A DNA stretch of 64,000 bases from Vitis vinifera (taxonomy: Eukaryota; Streptophyta; Magnoliopsida; Vitales; Vitaceae): contig NC_081822.1 in assembly GCF_030704535.1 (NCBI RefSeq), forward strand, positions 13,323,001 through 13,387,000, given 5' to 3'. The position numbers were made by a program, and so were the translations under genes. The notes below the pieces were generated by a model that saw only the letters and a list, made by a program, of their open reading frames with translations, ran no database searches and was not told the origin of the DNA. The first letter of the stretch is position 1. Each line of letters begins with the position of its first letter. Shown one piece after another: positions 11,891-23,200 of the stretch.

Positions 11891-12722
11891 TGAATAAATA
11901 CACAAGTTTTCCAATACACAAGTTTTCCACCCAATTTCTAAATATGTCCACAACATTTTTCCATTTCATGAGTCTCCAATACACAAAAATATTGAGATCG
12001 AACAACCGCTCATGCGATCCAAAATCCAACAAGGCCTCTCTGAATCGTCCTCCAAAATGGAGTGTCTCATCTTGTCGGCGGCCTCTCTGAGATCGAGCAT
12101 GAGTTTCTGGCGAATGGCTTCGATTCCACCATTGGCGTCGGTCTCGGCATTTTGGAACGAAATCACAGATGTGGGTATGAGGGAAGATGAAGAATTAGAG
12201 GTATTTGGAGAGAGTTTCATGCATCTAAGGAATCTCTGATTGCCCCATTTCAAGCGTGGTAAGGAGAAGTTGTGGAGAGGCTTGGATGATCAGTCACACG
12301 CTTTGGCCATTGCTGTAGTCTGAAACTCTTTTCTTTCTCTCTCTAGAATCATGGGATTGAAGAGAGAGAAACAATGGAGTTGAGGAGGGATGCTTCTGCG
12401 TTTGTTTTCAGCTTAAGGGACGGTTGGGGGGTTTGATTTTGGAGGAGAAATGTGGTTTCCAGAGAATTGATTTTCCAGAGAATATATGGAAATTTGTTTT
12501 CTTCGGAATTGGAATTATTTGGGTTCTGAAAATCCCCCGGACTGAGATGGGCTGCTGACGTGGATACCTGGAGGGGCAAGCTCGGTAGAAAAAACACACC
12601 CGGCTTAGAGTGCATGAATCTGATATAAGTTTCCACATTAACAGATGTTTTTCATATTTCACAAACCTGGGTTCCAAAAACAATATTATTACCATATTGG
12701 CCCATGAAAACACAACTTTCCC
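11891..12722 (-). repeat. right terminal inverted repeat of the MULE, about 832 bp
   Basis: Inverted copy of 9808-10623. It is 16 bp longer because the segment AATACACAAGTTTTCC is tandemly duplicated near 11904-11935. Its outer end CAACTTTCCC abuts the right copy of the 9-bp target duplication. Confidence 0.85.
11966..12207 (-). pseudogene. second copy of the possible captured fragment, right MULE arm
   Basis: Inverted duplicate of the frame at 10310-10564, on the minus strand, differing by an Ala-Ala pair where the left arm encodes Val-Val. It has no independent promoter that I can see. Same caveats as the left copy; the upper coordinate is approximate. Confidence 0.3.
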
Positions 12723-12731
12723 TTATGGTTT
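12723..12731. repeat. right target-site duplication, TTATGGTTT
   Basis: Perfect direct repeat of 9799-9807, directly after the last base of the MULE. Confidence 0.85.
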
Positions 12732-13310
12732 TAACTTTTAAAAAAAAAAATCATAATTACCAATTACGATCTTAAGCTTCAAGTTTTCTATCCAATGGAG
12801 ATATCTTTGATGTTCATTTTGTATTATGTTTATTTATTTATTTATTATGAATGAATTATTATATATTAAAATAAAAATACAATAAATTTTAAACTTAAAT
12901 TGGACTTATATATGATATCACATATGACATGCATTATAGTATATACAAAAAAATTAATTTATATCATTTTTTTTGCAAATTTGATTTCATATTTTATTTG
13001 TTTTGAATGAATATAATTTTTTATATTTAATTTATATTTTAAAATAAATAATTAATTATAATTTATATTAAATATAATTCCAAAATTTTAATAAAATTTA
13101 ATAAAAATATTTTTATATCAAATTAAAAATATCAATTATTTATTTCATATATATTTTTTTTTTAAATTCATATAATTTTATATATAAAAAAAAATTAAAT
13201 CAAAACGATAACTAAGGCTTTAAAATCAAGTTCAAAATCATAATCATCTACTATAATTTTAAAGCTTAAAACTGTAATTACCAAATATGGTTTTAACTCC
13301 AACTTGTACT
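12732..13310. repeat. AT-rich MITE-like sequence with imperfect inverted ends
   Basis: The stretch around 12758-12790 (AATTACGATCTTAAGCTTCAA) pairs imperfectly with the reverse complement of about 13255-13290 (AATTACAGTTTTAAGCTTTAA). The sequence between is almost pure A+T. 'ATGGTTTTAACT' occurs at both outer ends. This looks like an old MITE into or beside which the MULE inserted. No target duplication was assigned. Confidence 0.35.
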
Positions 13311-14202
13311 AATTGCATGCACAAGGGCAATCAATCAGTCATTTACCAACAGCATCGAACATTGTTCTGCGGGGACGATCATTTCCCACAATGATGGCAC
13401 ATGGCAGTGAGATGTTTTAGCATACCAGCTGAGGCCTCTCCAAAACGGCTTGCTCTTCGGCCCATTCTTACTAGGATAAAGAAAAATTGAAGGCAAGAAA
13501 TACATCGGGAAATCATGTCACCCTACATCAACCAAAAAAAAAAAAAAAAGATTTTAGAACTTTAATTTTTTCTTTTTAATTTTAATATAAAATAAAAAAA
13601 TATTATCAATTCGTACACTTTAATAATGTTTTTTTAAATTCATACCTTTAAAAATAAATGACAAAATGCAAACCAATTTAGTACAATCTATTAACAAATA
13701 TATGTCATTTATTTTTATTATTTCCTGTCATCTCTGTTATAGTTTTTATTATTATTTTTCTTTTTTTCTTTATAATACGCTCATGTATTTTCTCATTACA
13801 CTTCTTTAATTTTAATTTGCCTCAGGACCATACTGCTCTGGATCCACTTTATGGTATAGAGATTATCATTACAAAAGAATAAAGATGACAGGACTGTAAT
13901 GAAATTCTGATGAGTTAATGAAACAAAATTGAAAGACAATACCATAAAATTATACAAAAATAAAAGATGTAATAAAAACAAAAACAAAATAAAAACAAAC
14001 CCTTAAATCTATTGTCTCCTCAGGGTACAACAATTCCCCCACATTCACTTTTATGGCATAAAATCATCCCAAAAAGGGAGAAAAAAGATGGCACTAAAGG
14101 GATCATCACCTAGAATTACAAAATTTCCCTGCCATCCTCTTCACAAAACCCTGCCATATTCCCAAGTCATAAAAAACATGAAGGCAGATATGTAATCTAT
14201 AC
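13311..14202. other. intergenic spacer and 3' UTR of the SDN5-like gene
   Basis: AT-rich with no protein-like frame. The part adjacent to 14203 (roughly 13990-14202) is probably the 3' UTR of the minus-strand exonuclease gene. The rest shows nothing recognisable. Confidence 0.45.
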
Positions 14203-17200
14203 TCAATGCTTCACACCCACAAAACACAAAGCTACCTCAGCCTGGGCCTGGAGCTCTTCCAAGACTTTTACAAGTTTCTCACGGCTTACTGTGGTTTCAA
14301 TCTGCTCTCTGAGCATTTTCCTCAATCTTCATCCATGCACAAGACACAGAACAAACCCAGAATGACTAACTGCAAATTCAAACAAGGAGGAAAAAATAAA
14401 AGTATTTGATTCTTATGCATGCCTGGCAGGATGTATCATCACCACAGATTTCAAATTGCAATGTAAATGTGAATGAATGAAATAGTTAGAGATTTTGCTC
14501 TTATGAATAGCTGCTATTGCCACTCAAGCTATCATATTATGAGCAAATTAAGGGTGTACAACCTACCTATATTCTGGAAAGTGACTCCTTAAAAGATTAA
14601 AACAAAAATAATACTCTTCATTTTTGACAATTAAAGGATTGGTCACTAAAATACTAATTTCCTTGAGTTCCAACACAAGATTAGCAATGCAAATTTAAGA
14701 TACTTCCTGGTTAATGCATGGCCAGCAAAAATTGCATAAAAGCATATTTTTTTCAACCCCTCTTTCCTTCATTGTGAACAATTAGAAAATTCATTCCGTA
14801 GTCCAAATCTTCTGGTTGAACAGGATAAGCAGGAAAAACCTGAAATCATCTACTTCATCTGCCCTTTTCGAGATAACATCCATTAATGCAGAATACAGAC
14901 AAAATGTATGGCTAGCTTATACTGTAATATGATTCTGGAAAAGCGGATTCTTCAACCCATTTTTTCCTTCATTTTGGGCAACTAAAGAATTCATTCAATA
15001 GAGTTCTGATCTTCTGGTTAAGTAAGATAGACAGGTAAAATATGGAAACCATCTATTTCACTTACCCTTTCCTGGAACTACCAAATGCAGCCTTAACCAC
15101 CGAAATGCATTACATATACCTAAAATTGTATACTATAATACAGAAGTATCAATGTGGAAGGTAAGTTTAAGCAGGGACCCAATGCAATGGCCTCCTTAAC
15201 AAATAAAAAACCAAACAGTGCAGAATGGGTTGTTAGTCTAGGATGAGGATTTCTGACTGGAAAAAAACAAAAAAAAAACCAAGGGTCTTCAATTGGAAAT
15301 CACAGCCAAATTCAATGCTATGATTTAAACTTACTTAACATTCAACTCAATCAATGAACTGAAGTTACTAAACGATGTATGGAGATGATATATGGATGCA
15401 GCATGGGAAAATTTTTTTATTTTGTTATCAAAATGCAGCATGGGAAGATTAAAAGGTTCTTTTCTTTTTTGTCTTTTTTTTCATAGGTTAAAAGGTTCAA
15501 TTCTATATCTGATAGGAAAAATAAATGGACACCAAAGAGTGCAACTAGGAATTATCATTCTGATCTGCATATAGCATTCCTTGTTTCTAGCCCTCAACAA
15601 ATGCAGAAAGAAAATAAAAAGGAAGCATGCTTAGCAATGAAATAACGTGGGACTGATGAAGAAGTACCTATGGACAATGGCTGTGTCTCCATGACCTGTG
15701 CAAATTATAAGCATAGTATTAGCAGGCAATTCATGGTAGAGGCTTCGGATTCTAGTGTCAATGCAAGTTAGTATGTCCTTCAATTCAGAAGTCACACTAA
15801 ACTTGATGCCTTTTGGTGTGGTAGACTTCTTATTACAAGTAAGCAATGATATCATCTCTGCCAGTTTTGCATTCAACTTGTCCGTGTCCTCTGCTTGTTT
15901 CTTGAAATAGGAATTCAATTCTGAGAATTGAGTCCAAACAAAGTGTACCTTATCATTCTTTACCTAAAATCACAAATATACATAAACAGTTGAAAGTGTT
16001 CCAATCATAAAATTACAAAAAAGTGTAAGAGCATATAGTCATTAACCCCAAAAATTAAGCAAGGAGAGGCATATGGCCAGTTAGTAAGATCTACCTCCTT
16101 TTTGGCCTTTGAAAGAGCTTCAACATCAGAAGACACAGGAAACGCATGGGATGCCTCAGAAGTGTATCGCCTAACTATAGAAATATCATCAATGAAAGAG
16201 GAAGTTTTGCCATAATCATTCAAAACTGTAAGGAGCTTCTTCCGCATAAATGACGGAGGTGAACCAAATTCAGGTCCTAATTCCAGAAAAAAAATAAAGA
16301 AAAGAGTCAAAGGCATACATTTAGGAATTCAGGATTAAAAACATGCTTGCTTATATATAGGAAAAATAATAATTAAAAAAAAAAAAAAAAAAAGGAATCA
16401 AGTCTTGTATATGCTAGTCTAGAAGAAATTAAAAAAAAAATACAATGTGATCTATGAGTTGTTTAGATGAGGCATGTGCAGGTCATTGAATGAGACATAG
16501 CAAGGACAGCCCATGCAATACTTGCCACTGGCACCTGGGCACCTACATTAAAGGCAAGATATACTTGTAGTGCCCAATATCATTCCAGACCAGAACAATG
16601 CCACATGATCAGCATTGGATATGTACGACCAAGGCAGACACCTTTTCCTAAAGCAGATCCAATAGTGATGGAGAGGAAACCTGTCCTAAGAGTGGACACT
16701 GAGAACAAACTTTCCCAATGTCCTTCAAAAGCTTTAGCATAGTACCCAGATGCCATATGCCAACCCAGGTTGGAAAGAAAAATTTCATCACAGGCCTGGC
16801 AGTGTTGGACTTAAAAATCAACTCACCATTTGTTTCTAGGAACATAGTTTGGTGGCTAGAGTTAGGGACTCAGCAACATAGAGTCTGCCCTTGGGTGCTA
16901 CTATTATACTTTAGTCAATCCAAGAGAATGGGATGTTTGATGTCATGCTAAGGATCACTGTCATTACAAGACTCACCCAAGCTGCATCAGTAGTTTACTA
17001 CTTGATTAGTTGCATGCCAGGCTACAAACCTGTGCCCAGGTAGTACTGACAACAGGTACCCCATGCAGTGGCATTGGTCCAGGACTGCAATCCAACTAGC
17101 TCAACCATACCAAGCCTTCGTATAAGGTCCAAAGGGACTCAAGTGAAGGGCCAAGAACTTCATCATCTAGACCATATTTCTCAACCTCACTATTGCCATG

Positions 17201-20200
17201 CCACATTCCCTATCTAGGCTCTCACTACAATTCCTCTACTGTTTCCCTTTCTCCCCAAATCGCTCCACTCTCCCCTCCAAGAAACTAGGTGAGAATCTGA
17301 TCTAACTTCTTTTTGTTTTAACTTTTTGCAGTAATTATGACTTACGAGCAAGCTCGAAACTCAGAAGAGGATGGAAGGACTAATGTACTGGAGGACTAGA
17401 AACCTCATACTTTGCACTATCTGAGTCTAGAAAGGGTGAAATGTAGAACAGTCTGTGAATGTGAGCTCAAATGATCAGATATAGCTATGAAACAATGGTA
17501 ACCTCAAATATGTTTGGTGCATACATGACCTTAAATAGTCTGAATAATGGTAAACATGGATTCATGGAATATTTTTCAAAAGCTGGCCTCAAATATTTAT
17601 TTGAAACAAAGCTATGGTGAAGGTGGCGGTGCCAATCATTACTGATCTATTCTAACCCTCTTATTTATATGATGATTAATGAACTATCCAATTCTTTTCC
17701 AAATATATGATGCAAACCCAAATGTAGCCTGATCTTTCATAAAGAAAAGCAATATCTAATTGCTCCTTGGATGCTCCATTAGCTTCATTTCTGACATAAA
17801 TGGTACCATGAGAATGCATAAAACAAATGACTTGCCATGTCTGATCTTTAACAGTGCCAGCTCCATAGCAGCTCTTGCATCTTCAATGCTGTCATGTCCA
17901 TTTCTTGATTCCTGTATCTCCCTAGAAAGAAATCTCCTAGTGAGCACTCGAAGAGCAGTTTTATAAGATGCACCACGAGGGTGCTTGTATAATACTGCAG
18001 TATCAATCACCAAATCATGAGAGATCTTCAAAGCTAACAAATCATTCTCCAATGAATGTCCGACTAGGATGGTCTCTTTGTAAACCAGCTTCAGAAAATC
18101 TTCCTGAATACAGAAAACAACTGTAAATAAATCAAGAAACAATAGTTTAAATATGAAAGAATCAGTGAAGTAACAGCAGACATCCGTGGGTAACCCTAAT
18201 CGGCATGGAATACAAGAGAAACAAAATCCAAGCAAACCTGAACATCCTTCAGACCTGTAGTCACCCCATTCAACATCTCACAGGTGATTCCACTATACCT
18301 GCATAATCCAATATAATCCTTATAGCAAAGAAGAAAATGTAGTTACTTTTTACACACACACACGGATTTTATAAGGAGATATTTGGTTGTCCAACAAAAA
18401 TTTAATAAGTTCATTGCGTTTTACACAGCATTTCAACCAACACATTGATATATAGAAATTGAACCAGTATAGAGTGTTTCACAGACTTCCCTATCAAAAA
18501 ATAAAAAATAGTGTTTCACAGACTTCTTGAACAAATAAGTTGGAGAGGTGATATTAAATACGAAGACACCCCCTACTCAAAATACCCCCGAAAAAAGTTA
18601 CAATTCAAAAGGCTCATGGACTTATTTTTGTACAGGTACACCCCAAACACTGATAAAATGATGCTGCATGAGGGAAGGAAGAAAAATAAATAAATAAATC
18701 AGGAGTCCATTAAATCATTTATTTCCATCCCAAAATCAATTATACAGCTCCAATGCTTATGATATTAAAAGACCAAACCACTCCAAAATCAAAATTTATA
18801 CAATCCCCATTGAGCCAAAATATCCCCAATCAATTTTCAGAGTTCAGAAGAGAACATTCAAATCATGTCACTAGACCTCCCCATCTTCTACAGTGACTCC
18901 AGCACAGAAAACAATGAAGCGGATCAGTTTGCCCCTGATTCTTTCCTTCACAACTTTCAACTTGGTCTCCATAAATTTTAAAGCATGTGAAGAATAAAAT
19001 TCTTCTAAAATTGTCAAGAGTAAAAATAAAAAATAAAAAATAATAATCATACTAACAGGAAATTACATCAGAACCATTGTGTTAGTGCAACATGTTAAAC
19101 AGTCAATAAAGAAGAAAGATATCAAGTAGATGAATGCACATTATATCCAAAGAGTGCAAGCTTTACATTGAAAATTTTCAGATTTCAAATAACCCAGTCC
19201 CAGCATAGTAGTTATTAAGGATAGGCATTGGAAAAAAAAAACCTGAATCTATATCAATTCTATGTTCAGGAATTAAAAGCCAGAAAGTGTGTAGCAATAA
19301 TTTGGATAAAAATGTACCTAGTGTTGTAATCAATGATACGATTTGATGGCTTAACCAATTTATCTAACACGACCTGTCAAGAATTCAAACCAATCAGGAT
19401 TAGTTAAACATAAAATGACACAAGAAAAGGATTTCATCTTTTAGAAAACTACAACTTAGAAGTCCCAATGGCACACTAAATATGGAGTGAGGCATGTACT
19501 AAATATGCAGTTAAGCAGACTAATATAATCCCAACTAAGATTTCTTAAACTACCTACTTTACCATTTGGAGAAAATAAACAACAAAAAAGCAAATTTAAC
19601 CCTAAGCTTAACAACTATAGCATCCAATCCAATAAATATAGATCATGCAAGTAATATTAAAAAAAAATGCTTTTATTTAATTCATGAATAAAATATGTCT
19701 TCTCCAATTCCATTTTTAAAGAAGCTTGTGTTTCAATTTCCATTTATGAAACAGTTTTCTTTTCCTACCAGTCCATCAATGAAAAAAAAAACAGTTTTTT
19801 TCTCAAGTTCCATATATTAAAAACTTTTTTTTTTTTTCAAATTCTATTTATAACAAGATCTGGTTTTTCTAACTTCCAAAATAGAAAATATTCTATTTCT
19901 ATAAGTTCTAATTATGAAAAAAAGACTATTTTTCCAAAATCCTATATGAGAGATTTTTATGCTTTTTCCAATTCTGTTGATGAAAATTTCAACTATGGTA
20001 TCCAAATTCCATAAATAGAATAGTTATACTTTCATTCATAAGAGGATTTACCAGAAATACAAATTTAAGGGATCACAATTATGCATTTGTTGAGGGGTAA
20101 AATGATAAAAATATTTCATGTCATTAAGGCCATGCAGCCAACAGCTCCAATGACTGGTGGAAGGGTTGGATAAAAAACGAAACCTTAGGGGAGGTAAGTG

Positions 20201-23200
20201 GCCTATTTCAAATGTGAGGGAAGGTCCCAATAGTTTTAGCAAACCTCAGAGGAGATGGTATACTTTCCCCAAAATAGATGAAAGATTTAGATATATATAT
20301 ATATATATAAATAACCCCATTACAGAACCACTTAAAGAAGAGTTGTTCGCCATTAAGTTGAATATTTCAAGTGATGTAAACATCACAAAAATTATCCAGA
20401 TGAAAATAAGGTGCACATTATCCATGTAAAATATAGATAGACACGGCCCAAAGATTGAGCCAAATGGTAGACAAGGACTTATACCAGACCCCAAATAGTT
20501 GAGAGTCAAGGATCTGTTGTTCACTGTTCCTGTTTTTGTTGTTGTTATGCATTGTGATTCATGCAAAAGTTAAGACACAATTGATAGTTAGCTTTTTTTT
20601 TTTTTTTTTTTTTTCTGATAAGTAGACAGCTAGCTATAACAAAGTGAGATTGGAATAAGGAAATTACACTAGTGGACAATGGTTTTCGTAGCTGAAACGA
20701 GATTGGAAACAACAGAATGAATAACAAACCAACACCACCCCCAACCCAACCCAACCAAAAAGAAAAAGGCAAATAATAGGGGGAAGAAACTTTGGAGTCA
20801 AACCAATTCCTTTGCAATATAGAAAGCAAAACATGGTAAAATGTACCTGTCCTTTAATATCTACCAGACTAATTCTTGTGAGCTCAAACCCCTCGCTTGT
20901 GACACACTACAAAAAAGATTGTTGACCAAGCCAAACATGAATACACTGTGAATATAGCACCAAAAGATTTATTTGCTCCTAGTAATACAAAGAGTAGAAC
21001 CACTTGAAACCGAAACAATGTTTTAAGAAACATTAACAGATTATCACTCTTATTAGATACAATCCTTCCTGGCATTGTCCTTCTAAAAGATAACCTGAAC
21101 ATGCCATCTGAAACAGAGTGCTAAGTGAAACACAATAAGCAACCTAAAATGGAGAAGATAACTCTAGCATACTAAATAAAGATTAATAGCTAGAAAGAAA
21201 TCTAGAATAACACATCAAAGTCGGCCCATGTGCAGACAATAATTAACAAATAAATAACCTAATTTTGGAATTGAAGTTCATATATGATTTCTTGATGAGC
21301 AACAGTCCATATAGAAGGAATCAAATCATGTTTTGCCAATCTTAATATGTAGAACTTCATCCATCACAACAAAATTAAATCAAATAGGAAATCCTTTTTA
21401 AACCCATAGAAGCCATAGTTTAAGTGTTTCAACCAAATCCAAGTACGCAACAGATATGGCAGGCCACCTAGGTCATGTACAACCTTTTCAAATAAGTCTA
21501 AATTGATAGCACTTTCATGTACTGTATAGGCATTAATTTAAAGCCTCATTCAACAGCATTTTCATATTTTCAAGTCAATACTGATATCTGTAGCCTTACC
21601 ATCTCGCAATCAAGTGCCAACATTTCATAGAGGCGACATCCTGAAGGAGCAGGAAGAGTCGAAACAAAACCTGCATTACAAAATATAACAATTAAGAAAC
21701 TAGTTATCAATTAAACAAGAAAATCTTTCTGAGGTACAAAGTTTTCATTTCTTCCTCCAATAGGTTTTACTGAGATACAGAGAAAATAAATAAATCAACA
21801 TTTGTGATTATACATCACCTGGTTGATCATGACAATATCCATTATCTTCCAGTTCCTTTGCTGTGAGTGTGTAATATGTAATGGGGAAAGGTAAATCTTT
21901 CAAAACTTCCATGGACGATGAATTATTTGAACCACCACTACAACCCCCTGCACCGTAAAGATTCTAATGAGTTGCAATGAAATGGAAATTGATGAAAGAC
22001 TCTAAAGAAAAAGTTCATATAATCGTCTCATAGGTCAATGCAATACACACATGCTACCCAGCATTGTTCATTGTACAGCCTAAATTAAAAGAGCAATACC
22101 TATTGTAAATAACTAAGAAGCATATAAAAACTTAAAGCCAACTAATCACTAAAAAACACAGAGAAGTTACAAGATATAAAACATGGCTCCCACTCACATG
22201 GTGACTAAGGGCTACAATATAAACATCAAAACTTGGAAATGGCAGATCCACTGAACTCTGTTATGGACAAGCAAATAGAGCAACTCACATCTGGCTTCTA
22301 TGGTATGCAATAACTGTGATACCTTCACCTCATGCATATTCCTAAAACCAATAACATAACTAAATGACCATACAAGCCCACTTTAATAACATCCTGGACT
22401 AGTACACATGCTGAGAAATTGATAAGCATTGTAAGAAACCTATTCAATCATGACATCAAGAAAATTAAGAAACAAATAATTGGACCATTCAACATAACAA
22501 GTGAAATAGTTTCAAATAAGAAATAGACCTTGTTCAGATGTCTGATCATGTTTTTTCAATGCTGAATCAACTTCATTTCTCTTTCTTTTGAGCTTGCATG
22601 TCAGGAGTGCATCAATCGTCTGCATTCTATCTGATACACAGCTAGGATAGAATGACACCATGAAACATAATGGTTACCAACGGGAAAGTATAAAAAATAG
22701 CAATTTGATGGAAAGAAAAAGGAAAATGAAATATGTTCATTACCAACCTAAGAGCTAAAACTGCCCTTGGATTGCCACAGAATTCTTTCAAACCACTAAG
22801 TATTTTAGATTGTGACATGTACAAAGCTGCATCAAGGCCTGGGACATAGAGCATAACCACTTTTGGAATCAGGGGTTTGTTCTGCACATCATCAAAAAGT
22901 TATTTCAGTATCCCCATGGATGCAATTTTTTTCCTATCACATACCAGTGAGGTAGTCATGAAACAAAATGTATTGAAACATAGCATCTAAGAAAAATATT
23001 TAGTTCTCAATCTAACTGAACTTTTGAATCACATCATCACAACTCAAGAAGATAAAACAATATAATAAAGCAAATTATTTTTTTAAAGAAAAAAGAGCCA
23101 CGTTAAAAGCACATAAAACAATGGTTAATTTATCCCTTGTTCCTCAGTACAAGTTATACTGCTAAGTTTTGAAGCTAGATTATGTGATAAATTTAAATTA

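Larger units (their letters stand above)
9808..12722. mobile_element. non-autonomous foldback Mutator-like element (MULE)
   Basis: A 2915-bp element begins GGGAAAGTTGTG and ends CACAACTTTCCC. It consists of two inverted arms (9808-10623 and 11891-12722) around a 1.27-kb centre. The flanks carry a perfect 9-bp direct repeat. Long terminal inverted repeats plus a 9-bp duplication are diagnostic of the Mutator superfamily. No transposase frame is present, so mobility would need a transposase supplied in trans. By eye the arms differ at about a dozen positions plus one 16-bp tandem duplication in the right arm, so they are roughly 98-99% identical, which suggests a fairly recent origin or gene conversion. 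The arms include 5'-UTR-like CT-rich sequence and an open frame that look captured. A Pack-MULE or Foldback label would also be reasonable. Confidence 0.85.

Noticed and set aside
12012..12239. 75-codon plus-strand frame in the right MULE arm (and its mirror at 10291-10518)
   Set aside because: It is antisense to the frame with the leader-like upstream sequence, and its codon pattern follows that frame.
17836..18235. 159-codon continuous frame through the exonuclease exon 11 and its flanks
   Set aside because: Only 18103-17836 is coding. The ends are intron, and the true boundaries are set by the TTCAG acceptor and the GC donor.
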